Assembly (NCBI RefSeq): GCF_020099395.1
Contig: NZ_CP083590.1
Location: forward strand, 6,014,001-6,078,000
Direction: 5' to 3'
Source of the DNA: Streptomyces mobaraensis
GTDB lineage: Bacteria; Actinomycetota; Actinomycetes; Streptomycetales; Streptomycetaceae
DNA length: 64,000 nucleotides
The first letter of the stretch is position 1, and each line of letters starts with the position of its first letter. Position numbers and translations under genes: made by a program. Below are positions 35,687 through 43,628 of this stretch, in pieces. The notes beneath the pieces were generated by a model. It was not told the DNA's origin. It saw nothing but the letters and a program-made list of their open reading frames with translations, and did no database searches.

Positions 35687-36271
35687 TTGAACGGGCACCT
35701 GGAAAGGCGAACGGGCGCCCCGGAGGGAACTGCACGCGGCGTCCTGTACGCGATCGTCTGCGCCGCCGGTCCCGCAAGGGACGCGGAGCGGCTGGTCGTC
35801 GCCGCGAAACGGCGAGGCTGGGACGTGTGCGTTATCGCGACGCGCGCTGCCGCCGAGGGCGGCTTCCTCGACACCCCCGCGCTCGAAGCCGCGTCGGGGC
35901 GGGCCGTGCGCAGCACCTGGCGCCGGGAGGGGGAGGGGAAGCGGAACCCGCCCGCTGACGCGGTGGTCGTGGCGCCGATGACGATGAACACGGCCAACAA
36001 GTGGGCGGCGGGCATCGCCGACACCTACGCTCTCGGGCTGCTCGCCGAAGCCGTCGGGCTCGGGCTGCCGGTGGCCGCGCTGCCGTTCTGGTCGACCGCG
36101 CTCGATGCGCACCCGGCCACCAGGCGTTCGCTGGAGGTGCTGCGGAGCACCGGGGTGCGGGTGGTGTACGGCCCGGGAGAGTGGGTGCCGCATGGGCCCG
36201 GGAGTGGTGGGCGGCACGTGGATGGCTATCCGTGGGAGCGGGTGCTGGACGCCGTCGTGTGTCCGGGCTGA
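35687..36271 (+). CDS. Flavoprotein-domain protein (PPC decarboxylase/Dfp-like fold)
   Basis: A 194-residue protein of the Flavoprotein fold: LYAIVCAAGPARDAERLVVAAKRRGWDVCVIAT forms the first Rossmann-like unit, and APMTMNTANKWAAGIADTYA is the FMN-binding and active-site-like motif. Members catalyse FMN-dependent decarboxylation of cysteine-type thiols, but single-domain versions beside regulators are of unknown role. The TTG at 35687 has GAGGAGGGG upstream and gives the expected N-terminus. It follows the GntR gene on the same strand. Confidence 0.82.
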   Translation: MNGHLERRTGAPEGTARGVLYAIVCAAGPARDAERLVVAAKRRGWDVCVIATRAAAEGGFLDTPALEAASGRAVRSTWRREGEGKRNPPADAVVVAPMTMNTANKWAAGIADTYALGLLAEAVGLGLPVAALPFWSTALDAHPATRRSLEVLRSTGVRVVYGPGEWVPHGPGSGGRHVDGYPWERVLDAVVCPG

Positions 36272-36482
36272 GGTCCGGACGGCGAGGTGCGGCCGAAGGC
36301 CGTCGGCGGCCACCGTGCGCTCTCGGAGCAGGAGTGTGCGCGCAGCGGACAGTTCGCGCGGGCGAGGGGACCCTACGGTGAATTCGGCCGTCCGCTTCCA
36401 TCCCGCACACCACCCCCGGGCGCGGGGCGGGAGCGACGGTGCCGATCGGTCAGAATCAGCCCCCGCAGAAAGAACACACCCC

Positions 36483-37409
36483 ATGCGCAAGTCCCGCCTC
36501 GCCCGCTCCCTGATCCTGTCCGGCGCCGGTCTGGCGCTGGCCGTCACCGGCACGCTCACGACCGCCGGCACCGCCCAGGCCCGTACCGAGTGGCGGCACA
36601 TGTCGCACGTGTACATCAACCTGGCGGACGACGGCGCCAGTGATCACCAGCGTGACGACTACTCGACGTTCGTCCAGAGCCTGCGCAACGCGGCGGCCGG
36701 GTACAACACCCAGGAGACGCAGCTGGAGAACGTCGGGCTCATCCAGGCGTCGCTGACCGCGCCGGACGACCGCGGCGCCCGGCACCAGGTGCGCATCTGG
36801 ATCAACCCCTCCAACCTCTACGTCTGGGGCTTCTCCACCGAGCGCGGCACGACCTACCAATTCAACGACATCAACGGCGCGCTGGCCGGCCGGCTGCGGG
36901 AGACCACCGACCCCCGCCCGGACGTCGACACGAACGTCCAGACCCTCAACTTCGGTTCCAACTACAACTCCCTGACGGGCACCGCCGGCCGTGGCCGGGA
37001 GGCCATGACGATCAGCTACAACGACATCCGGGCTTCCCTCGTCCAGCTGGCGACCGTCAACAACCCGAACTCCGGCAACGAGCGTCAGAACACGGCACGT
37101 TCGCTCAGCCTGGTGATCCAGATGCTCTCCGAGGCGGCCCGCTTCAACGACGTCGAGGGCACCTTCCGCACCGCCATGGGGACGTGGGAGTTCCAGTACG
37201 GCCTGCCGCACCAGCAGCAGGAACTGGAGAACTCCTGGGACTCCCTCTCCGAGTACTACCACCGCGTCTCGGCGGGCCAGAACGCCACGGCGCCCTTCAT
37301 CCCGTCGATCGGCACGGTGAACGGCCTCGACCAGGTGCGGCGGTACCTCCGCCTGGCGCTGGGCAGCACCAGCATGGCCAACGGCAAGTGGGAGCACGAC
37401 GAGCTCTGA
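36483..37409 (+). CDS. Secreted ribosome-inactivating protein (rRNA N-glycosylase family)
   Basis: A 308-residue protein with an N-terminal signal peptide (cleavage near AQA-R, residue 34). The mature chain matches ricin A-type proteins at every active-site landmark: Tyr113 (NLYVWGF), Tyr161 (FGSNYNSL), Glu217 and Arg220 (IQMLSEAARF), and Trp252 (LENSWDSLS). Known for the family: removal of the sarcin-ricin-loop adenine from 23S/28S rRNA, which stops translation. There is no lectin B chain. No immunity gene is adjacent, in line with export and possibly a eukaryotic or competitor target (inference). Codon use looks like that of the neighbours. Confidence 0.93.
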   Translation: MRKSRLARSLILSGAGLALAVTGTLTTAGTAQARTEWRHMSHVYINLADDGASDHQRDDYSTFVQSLRNAAAGYNTQETQLENVGLIQASLTAPDDRGARHQVRIWINPSNLYVWGFSTERGTTYQFNDINGALAGRLRETTDPRPDVDTNVQTLNFGSNYNSLTGTAGRGREAMTISYNDIRASLVQLATVNNPNSGNERQNTARSLSLVIQMLSEAARFNDVEGTFRTAMGTWEFQYGLPHQQQELENSWDSLSEYYHRVSAGQNATAPFIPSIGTVNGLDQVRRYLRLALGSTSMANGKWEHDEL

Positions 37410-37481
37410 GCGGCCCCGCCGACCGTCCGCGTCGGCCCGGCGACCTCGCGGAAACGGATGTTCGAAAAACCGGTGCGCGCG

Positions 37482-37499
37482 GTAGTCAAGTTTGACTAC
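37482..37499 (+). promoter_or_regulatory. Inverted repeat GTAGTCAA-GT-TTGACTAC upstream of the VOC gene
   Basis: Perfect eight-base arms with a two-base spacer, ending ten bases before the VOC start codon. The form is typical of MarR- or TetR-type operators, and TTGACT inside it could be a -35 element. No regulator gene is adjacent. Confidence 0.7.
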
Positions 37500-37509
37500 A
37501 GTGCCGCGC

Positions 37510-38211
37510 ATGACCGAGACGACGATTCCCATCCTTCCCTGCCCCGACCTCCGCCCGGTGCTCGACTTCTACACCGCCCTCGGTTTCGAGGTGACGCATC
37601 ATCAGATGAGCCCCAATCCGTACGCCGTCGTTCAGTACGGCGGGATCGAGCTGCACTTCTTCGGGGTGAAGCAGCATGACCCCGCCGCCTCGTACAGCAC
37701 CTGCTACGTCCGCACGGACGACGTCGACGGGCTCCACGAGGCGTTCCGCAAGGGGCTGAAGGCGGCGTACGGGAAGGTGCCGACGCGTGGGCTGCCGCGG
37801 TTCGGGGCGGTGAAGGACACCTCGCACGGTGTGCGGCAGTTCCTGATGACGGACCCGGGCGGCAACTGCGTCCGGATCGGGACCGTGACCAGCGCCGACC
37901 AGCGCCACCGGCCCGCGCCGAAGGAGACGTTCGCGCGGGCGCTGCACTACGCGTCGCTGTTCGCGGATTCCAAGGCCGACGCGGTCGGGGCCGCCCGGGT
38001 CATCGACCGGGCGCTGCGTACGGAGGGTGAACGCCCCACGCCCGTCCAGCTGTTGCGGCTACTGGTGCTGCGGGCGGACGTCGCGGGGCGGCTGGGGGAC
38101 GAGGCGGGCCGGGAGGAGGCGCTGGCCGGGGCCGCCGCGGTCGAACTCACCGCCGAGGAGCGGGAGTCGGTCCGCGACGACCTCGCCCGGCTCGACGAAC
38201 TGCGCGGCTGA
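37510..38211 (+). CDS. VOC-superfamily (glyoxalase/bleomycin-resistance-like) protein with helical C-terminus
   Basis: A 233-residue protein. Residues 1-125 are a VOC domain (TIPILPCPDLRPVLDFYTALGFEVTHHQ; IELHFFGVKQ; FLMTDPGGNCVRIG). Residues about 130-233 are helical repeats (ALHYASLFADSKADAVGAARVIDRALRT) unlike the minimal family. Only some metal ligands are evident, so binding (antibiotic sequestration) rather than catalysis is possible. The ATG at 37510 is chosen because the upstream TTG lies inside the palindrome. It converges on the lipoprotein gene, ten bases away. Confidence 0.85.
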   Translation: MTETTIPILPCPDLRPVLDFYTALGFEVTHHQMSPNPYAVVQYGGIELHFFGVKQHDPAASYSTCYVRTDDVDGLHEAFRKGLKAAYGKVPTRGLPRFGAVKDTSHGVRQFLMTDPGGNCVRIGTVTSADQRHRPAPKETFARALHYASLFADSKADAVGAARVIDRALRTEGERPTPVQLLRLLVLRADVAGRLGDEAGREEALAGAAAVELTAEERESVRDDLARLDELRG

Positions 38212-38221
38212 GAGGGGAGCG

Positions 38222-39067
38222 TCAGCTCACGGGGTCGATGCCCCGGTACGCCTTGTCCCGGACCTCCTGGAGCCAGGCGTCCTCCGTGACGACGTCCTTG
38301 CCCTTCGGGATGCGGATCCCCGGGTCGGCGCCGAACTCCGCGTACTCCTCGGTCACGCCCGTGCTGCCCTTGGAGCCCTTGCCGTGCTCCGCGCCCTTGA
38401 CCGGGAGGTCGTCCTCGCCGATCCACAGGTCGATGTCGACCTTCTCCAGGCCGTCCTTCCGGTGCTTCTCGACGTAGAGCTCGCGGAGCCAGTCCCGCAT
38501 CACGTCGCCCTTGTACGCCGCCAGGTCGGCGAGGACGACCGTGCCGGCGAAGTGCGTGGTCTTGTGGCCGTTCACCTTCTCCCTGCCCACCTTCCGTACG
38601 TCCTTCGACGTGCGCAGGACGCCGAGCAGCTTGGGCAGCGAGCCCTCGGCGGTCTTCTGGACGTCCTCCGGCTTCGGCGGCTCCTCGCCCGCGGCCAGGA
38701 GGCTGCTGCTCACCCACCGGCCGTCGGCGATCTTCGCGTCGCGCGTGTAGAGCGTCTGGTCCTTGCTCATCGCGTGGGCGAAGCGCTCCGGCTCCTTCTT
38801 GCCGTCCTTCGTCCGCGTCCGCCACGTCTTGCGCTCGGCCAGGTCGGGCTTGCGCGAGAAGGAGTACTCGCCGCGTTCGGTCCCGTCGACCTCGGTGACC
38901 TGCCGCTTCGTCCGGTAGGAGTTGGCCCCCGCCGTCTTCTCCGCCGCGGCCTTCAGTACGGCCTGCGGGTCGCGGTCGTCCTCCTTCTCCCCGCCGCCGC
39001 ACGCGGTGAGCGAGAGCGCGAGGGCGGTCCCGGTGGCCGCCATGACGTATTTCTTGAGCGCCTTCAC
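38222..39067 (-). CDS. LppX/LprG-type lipoprotein
   Basis: A 281-residue lipoprotein: signal peptide with lipobox LTAC (Cys near residue 23), then a GGGEKEDD linker and a single mixed alpha/beta domain (LKAAAEKTAGANSYRTKRQVTEVDG; HFAGTVVLADLAAYKGD; DIDLWIGEDDLPVKG) resembling the LolA/LppX-like lipoproteins of actinobacteria. Probably membrane-anchored and binding a hydrophobic ligand (inference). The GTG at 39067 gives the proper lysine-rich signal start. Confidence 0.83.
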   Translation of the reverse strand: MKALKKYVMAATGTALALSLTACGGGEKEDDRDPQAVLKAAAEKTAGANSYRTKRQVTEVDGTERGEYSFSRKPDLAERKTWRTRTKDGKKEPERFAHAMSKDQTLYTRDAKIADGRWVSSSLLAAGEEPPKPEDVQKTAEGSLPKLLGVLRTSKDVRKVGREKVNGHKTTHFAGTVVLADLAAYKGDVMRDWLRELYVEKHRKDGLEKVDIDLWIGEDDLPVKGAEHGKGSKGSTGVTEEYAEFGADPGIRIPKGKDVVTEDAWLQEVRDKAYRGIDPVS

Positions 39068-39190
39068 GGCCGTTCTGTCCTTTTGTCGAGCGATATGACA
39101 AGCAATATGACGTATAGGGGTGAAAAGGAAGCGTACGCGCCGCCCGCGGCCGGCCGGCGACCGGGTCCGCGCGGACGGCGGAAGCACACA

Positions 39191-39229
39191 GCCGAAGGGG
39201 CGCCCCCCAGCGGTGGGCGCCCCTTCGGC
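39191..39229 (-). terminator. Terminator after parJ
   Basis: Perfect 15-base arms (GCCGAAGGGGCGCCC at 39191-39205 and its complement at 39215-39229) with a nine-base loop, 12 bases beyond the parJ stop on the minus strand. Confidence 0.85.
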
Positions 39230-39241
39230 CGGAACCTCGAA

Positions 39242-40636
39242 CTACTCGCCCTGCGGCGGCGGGCCGTTCTCGTCCTCACCACCGCCGCGCTCGCCGCCGG
39301 TACGGCCTTCCCCGCCGGAGCCGGCAGGACCGGAGCCCGAGCCAGAGCCGGAGCCGGAGCCGGCAGAGCCGGAGCCGGCAGGACCGGAGCCGGCAGAGCC
39401 GGAGCCGGCAGGACCGGAGCCGGCAGGACCGGAGCCCGAGGCACCGTCGCCGCCCTCCGCCCCCTCCGCCTGCTCCTTCGGCGCCCGCCGCGGCGGACGC
39501 GTCCGCCCGCTCGTCGTGTCGCGCAGGTACGAGGCGTCCCGGCCGCCCGCCTCGCCGAAGCCCGGCTCGGCCGCCAGGCCGCCCGGCTGCCCCGGCCCCG
39601 AGACCGCGCCGCCAGGACCGCCCGGACCTCCGGGGCCCCCGGCCCCGCCCGGTCCGCCGACCGGGCCCGGACCGGCCCCCGGCCCCGACTGCCCGTCCCG
39701 CCGCCGCAGATAGCGCTCGAACTCGCGGGCGATGGCCTCGCCCGACGCCTCCGGCAGGTCCGCCGTGTCCCGCGCCTGCTCCAGCGACTGGACGTACTCG
39801 GCCACCTCGCTGTCCTCCGCCGCCAGCTGGTCGACGCCGAGCTGCCAGGCGCGCGCGTCCTCGGGCAGGTCGCCCTGCGGGATGCGCAGGTCGATCAGGT
39901 CCTCAAGGCGGTTGAGGAGGGCCAGCGTGGCCTTGGGGTTCGGCGGCTGCGACACGTAGTGCGGCACCGCCGCCCACAGGCTCACGGTGGGCACGCCCGC
40001 GTGCGTGCACGCTTCCTGGAGGATGCCGACGATGCCGGTCGGGCCCTCGTAGCGGGACTCTTCCAGATCCATGGTGCGCGCCAGGTCGGGGTCGGAGGTG
40101 ACCCCGCTGACCGGCACCGGCCGGGTGTGCGGGGTGTCGCCGAGCAGCGAGCCCAGGATCACCACCATCTCCACGCCCAGCTCGTGGGCGAAGCCCAGGA
40201 TCTCGTTGCAGAACGAACGCCAGCGCATGCTCGGCTCGATGCCCCGGACGAGCACCAGGTCACGCGGCCCCTTCGAGCCGCCGATGCCTCCCGGGCCGCC
40301 GATGCCCGCCATGCCCCCGATGCCCGCCGTGCCCCCGGTGTCCCCGGCCTCACCCGTGCCCGCCGGACCGCCCGAACCGCCGCCGGTGCGCACCACGGAC
40401 AGCCGGGTCGTCGGCCAGGTGATCTTGCGGACCCCGCCGTCCAGCCAGACGGTGGGCCGGTTGACCTGGAAGTCGTAGTAGTCCTCCGCGTCCAGCGCGG
40501 CGAAGACCTCGCCCTTCCACTCCCGGTCCAGGTGCGCGACCGCACTGGAGGCGGCGTCTCCGGCGTCGTTCCAGCCCTCGAAGGCACAGATCATGACCGG
40601 GTCGATCAGCTCGGGAACTCCCTCAAGCTCGATCAC
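39242..40636 (-). CDS. parJ: ParJ-like PAC2-family protein with low-complexity insert and tail
   Basis: A 464-residue protein. The PAC2 fold (VPELIDPVMICAFEGWNDAGDAASSAV; DLVLVRGIEPSMRWRSF; VVILGSLLGDTPHTRPVPV; GPTGIVGILQEACTHAGVP) covers about residues 1-310. An Ala/Gly/Ile/Met-rich insert with repeated GGxxG units (about 85-122) interrupts it between two strands. The last 150 residues are Gly/Pro then repetitive Gly-Ser-Ala (PAGSG units). As I recall, the S. coelicolor protein at this position next to glpD and mshC is ParJ, which modulates ParA polymerisation and segregation during sporulation. The name rests on family and neighbourhood. The GTG at 40636 has GGAAGGAGG upstream. Confidence 0.85.
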   Translation of the reverse strand: MIELEGVPELIDPVMICAFEGWNDAGDAASSAVAHLDREWKGEVFAALDAEDYYDFQVNRPTVWLDGGVRKITWPTTRLSVVRTGGGSGGPAGTGEAGDTGGTAGIGGMAGIGGPGGIGGSKGPRDLVLVRGIEPSMRWRSFCNEILGFAHELGVEMVVILGSLLGDTPHTRPVPVSGVTSDPDLARTMDLEESRYEGPTGIVGILQEACTHAGVPTVSLWAAVPHYVSQPPNPKATLALLNRLEDLIDLRIPQGDLPEDARAWQLGVDQLAAEDSEVAEYVQSLEQARDTADLPEASGEAIAREFERYLRRRDGQSGPGAGPGPVGGPGGAGGPGGPGGPGGAVSGPGQPGGLAAEPGFGEAGGRDASYLRDTTSGRTRPPRRAPKEQAEGAEGGDGASGSGPAGSGPAGSGSAGSGPAGSGSAGSGSGSGSGSGPAGSGGEGRTGGERGGGEDENGPPPQGE

Positions 40637-40818
40637 CCAGCGCCTCCTTCCGACCGGCGCGGAGGGGTCCCTTCCATCGCCGGTTGCCGTTCAGTGCAGT
40701 TGTCAGTGCAGTTGTTCGCAGGTCTCGTGCGTGCGCCCCCAAGCCTACGACTTCCGGGACCGCTGTCCGCAGTCCGCGCAAGGGATGCTCATCACCCTCG
40801 CGTCACCGGGAGCGCCCG

Positions 40819-41874
40819 TCACCCTCGCTTGCCCCATGCCTCGCGGTACGCACGCCAGTCGCCTTCCGTCGCGGCGAAGTCCACGTACAGGGCGACGCCG
40901 AACCGCTCGCGGTGCCGGTCCTCGCGTGTCAGTCCGAGCCGGGCGCCGCGCAGCGCCGCGGCGGCGGTCTCCGCCGAACCGTGGTGGCCCATGTCGTCGG
41001 TGTGGAAGAACGGCAGGCCCATCAGCAGGTCCGTGCCGGCCGGGGTGGCCTCCAGCGCCAGCCGTGTCTGCTGGGCGACGTAGCCGCCGTACAGGCTCTC
41101 CCAGGGCAGCGCCGTGTCGTACGACATGACGGCGATCTGGTCGGTGCGCCGGGCCACCTTCGCGAAGTACCCCTGCGACCACCACTTCCGCCCGCCGAAC
41201 GCGCGCGACGCCGCGTGCATCGACGGCAGCGGGTCGATCTGCTGCGCGGCCACCGACAGCACCCCGCCGCCCGAACGGACCGCCGGACGAAGGGAGTCCA
41301 GCAGCGTCAGGAAGCCGGCGTCGCCGTCGGCCACCGGCTCGACGTCGAGGTGGACGCCCTCGAAGCCGGCCGTCAGCACCTGCCGGGCGCTCGCCACCAC
41401 CGCGTCCCGGGTCGCGGCGGACCCCAGCCGCAGCCCGCCCGTCCCGCCGTGCGCGACCACGTCGCCGAGCCATGCCTGCACCCGGACGCCGGGCAGCTCC
41501 CGGTGGACGGCGTCGATCAGCCGGCGCGCGCCCCGGTAGGCGGAGGCGGGCAGGGTGCCGTCGTGCTCCAGCGGGCCCGCGTGGACGTACAGGTCCCGGA
41601 CGCCGCTGCCGCCGATGCGCCGCTTGAGGCCGGCCAGGTCCTTGTCCGTACGGCGGCCGTCGACCCAGGCGTGGCCGAGCCAGACGGCGTCCCGCCCGCG
41701 GGTGACGGCGTCGTCGGCGGGCGCGCCCGCGTACGAGGCGCGCAGCGCCCCGGCGGCGGCCACCACCGGGACCGCGACGACGAGGAACAGGACGAGTGCG
41801 ACGCGCTTGACGGTCCGCCCGCGCGGCAGGCGCCGGAGCCGGCGCAGCCGGGCCCGGATCCGCGGCCAGGTCAT
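40819..41874 (-). CDS. Membrane-anchored GH18-like protein
   Basis: A 351-residue protein: Arg-rich N-terminus, one membrane segment (VALVLFLVVAVPVVAAAGALRA, about 24-46), and an extracellular (beta/alpha)8 domain. GFEGVHLDVEPV is a degenerate GH18 DxxDxDxE motif that keeps the final Glu; QIAVMSYDT is also a GH18 strand. It may hydrolyse or just bind a cell-wall glycan (inference). The ATG at 41874 follows GGAGGAG. It sits between glpD and parJ, where I recall no gene in S. coelicolor. Confidence 0.75.
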   Translation of the reverse strand: MTWPRIRARLRRLRRLPRGRTVKRVALVLFLVVAVPVVAAAGALRASYAGAPADDAVTRGRDAVWLGHAWVDGRRTDKDLAGLKRRIGGSGVRDLYVHAGPLEHDGTLPASAYRGARRLIDAVHRELPGVRVQAWLGDVVAHGGTGGLRLGSAATRDAVVASARQVLTAGFEGVHLDVEPVADGDAGFLTLLDSLRPAVRSGGGVLSVAAQQIDPLPSMHAASRAFGGRKWWSQGYFAKVARRTDQIAVMSYDTALPWESLYGGYVAQQTRLALEATPAGTDLLMGLPFFHTDDMGHHGSAETAAAALRGARLGLTREDRHRERFGVALYVDFAATEGDWRAYREAWGKRG

Positions 41875-41946
41875 GATGGCCCCCCTTTCTCCTCCAGGGA
41901 CGGGGGAGGGGCGCCACCGGTTGCCTCTTACAAGAGGAAGACGGAA

Positions 41947-41979
41947 AAGGGGGAGGGACGTCACACGTCCCTCCCCCTT
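41947..41979 (-). terminator. Terminator of the glp operon
   Basis: Perfect 14-base arms (AAGGGGGAGGGACG and its complement) around a five-base loop, followed on the minus strand by TTTT. It lies 27 bases after the glpD stop. Confidence 0.9.
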
Positions 41980-42006
41980 CGCCTGCCTACCGGGGTGCGG
42001 CGGGGA

Positions 42007-43614
42007 TCAGCCCTTGCGCTCCAGCATGTCCTTGACCCGGGTGCGGACGTTCTCGTCGTCCAGGCCGCGGATGGTCAGCGTGGTGCGGCGGCGCAGCACG
42101 TCGTCGACCGTCTCGGCCCACTCGTAGTCGCGGGCGTAGGCGACCTGGGCCCAGATCTCCGGGCCGTCGGGGTGGATGCGCTCGGCGAGCTCCGGGTTCT
42201 CGTTGGCCAGGCGCGCGATGTCGAAGGACAGCGAGCCGTAGTGCGTGGCGAGGTGACGGGCCGTCAGCGGGTCCATCCGGGTGCCGGGCTCGCGGTCCAC
42301 GAGCAGGCGGTGGGCGACCGCGTTGGGGTTGGCGACACCGGGCAGCGGGGTGCGGCGGACCAGGCTGGAGACGGGCTCCATCTCCTCGGTCAGTGGGCTG
42401 CCGGGCACCTTGGCCAGCTTGGTCATGACCGTACGGCCGATGTGGCGGTACGTGGTCCACTTGCCGCCGGCGACGGACAGCATGCCGCCCTTGCCCTCGG
42501 TGACCACGGTCTCGCGCTTGGCCTGGGCCACGTCGCCGGGGCCGCCGGGCAGCACCCGCAGACCGGCGAACGCGTAGGTCATCAGCGAGCGGTCGAGGTC
42601 CGCGTCGACGATGGAGAAGGCGGCCTCGTCCAGGATCTGCTGGATGTCCTCCTCCGTGGCGCGCACGTCGGCCGGGTCGCCCTCGTACTGGGTGTCGGTG
42701 GTGCCGAGGAGGAGCTGGTCCTCCCAGGGGAGGGCGAAGGTGATGCGGTACTTGTCGATCGGGGTGGCCATGGCGGCCTTCCACGGCGACTTGCGCTTCA
42801 TCACGATGTGCGCGCCCTTGGAGAGGCGGATGGAGGGGGCCGCGCCCTTGTCCTCCATCTTGCGCAGGTGGTCGACCCACGGGCCGGTGGCGTTGAGCAC
42901 CACGCGGGCGTCGATGCCGAACTCGGTGCCGTCGACGCGGTCCTTGAGCTCCGCGCCGGAGACCTTGCCGTGCGTGAAGCGCAGCCCGGTGACCTCGGCG
43001 TGGTTGAGGACGACCGCACCGGACTCGACGGCCGCGCGGACGGTCATGACCGCCACGCGGGAGTCGTTCATCTGGTGGTCGTAGTAGACCGCGACGGCCT
43101 TGAGGTTGTCCGTGCGCAGACCGGGGTTGTCGGCCTTGGCGCGGGACGGGGAGATCACCTTGCCGACGCCGTCGCCGAAGGCGGACAGCGCCGAGTAGGC
43201 GAAGACACCGGCGCCGAGCTTGGCGGCGCCGACCGGCCCGCCCTTGTAGACGGGCAGGTAGAAGGTGAGCGGGTTGACCAGGTGCGGGGCCACGTCCTTG
43301 GCCAGCACCCGGCGCTCGTGGTGGTTCTCCGCGACCAGCTTGACCGCGCCGGTCTGCAGGTAGCGCAGACCGCCGTGGACGAGCTTGGAGGACGCGGAGG
43401 AGGTGGCGCCGGCGAAGTCGCCGGCGTCCACCATCGCGACCCGCAGGCCCGACTGCGCGGCGTGCCAGGCGACCGAGGTGCCCAGGATGCCGCCGCCGAT
43501 GACCAGGAGGTCGTACGTCGCGTTGGACAGGCGCTCCCGGGTCTCGGCACGGCCCGGGTTGGCACCGGCGGCCGGGTGCGTTCCCAGGGTGGGCACGCTC
43601 TGCGGGGTAGTCAT
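42007..43614 (-). CDS. glpD: FAD-dependent glycerol-3-phosphate dehydrogenase
   Basis: A 535-residue membrane-associated enzyme oxidising sn-glycerol-3-phosphate to dihydroxyacetone phosphate. The FAD dinucleotide fold GGGILGTSVAWHAA lies at residues 40-53. SSKLVHGGLRYLQTG and LLLGTTDTQYEGDP are signature motifs, and the C-terminal DAO_C domain starts near residue 400. The length is normal. It is third of glpF-glpK-glpD, with 14 bases separating it from glpK, and is therefore expected to be induced by glycerol through GylR. Confidence 0.96.
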   Translation of the reverse strand: MTTPQSVPTLGTHPAAGANPGRAETRERLSNATYDLLVIGGGILGTSVAWHAAQSGLRVAMVDAGDFAGATSSASSKLVHGGLRYLQTGAVKLVAENHHERRVLAKDVAPHLVNPLTFYLPVYKGGPVGAAKLGAGVFAYSALSAFGDGVGKVISPSRAKADNPGLRTDNLKAVAVYYDHQMNDSRVAVMTVRAAVESGAVVLNHAEVTGLRFTHGKVSGAELKDRVDGTEFGIDARVVLNATGPWVDHLRKMEDKGAAPSIRLSKGAHIVMKRKSPWKAAMATPIDKYRITFALPWEDQLLLGTTDTQYEGDPADVRATEEDIQQILDEAAFSIVDADLDRSLMTYAFAGLRVLPGGPGDVAQAKRETVVTEGKGGMLSVAGGKWTTYRHIGRTVMTKLAKVPGSPLTEEMEPVSSLVRRTPLPGVANPNAVAHRLLVDREPGTRMDPLTARHLATHYGSLSFDIARLANENPELAERIHPDGPEIWAQVAYARDYEWAETVDDVLRRRTTLTIRGLDDENVRTRVKDMLERKG

Positions 43615-43628
43615 GAGTTGCTCCTCAG

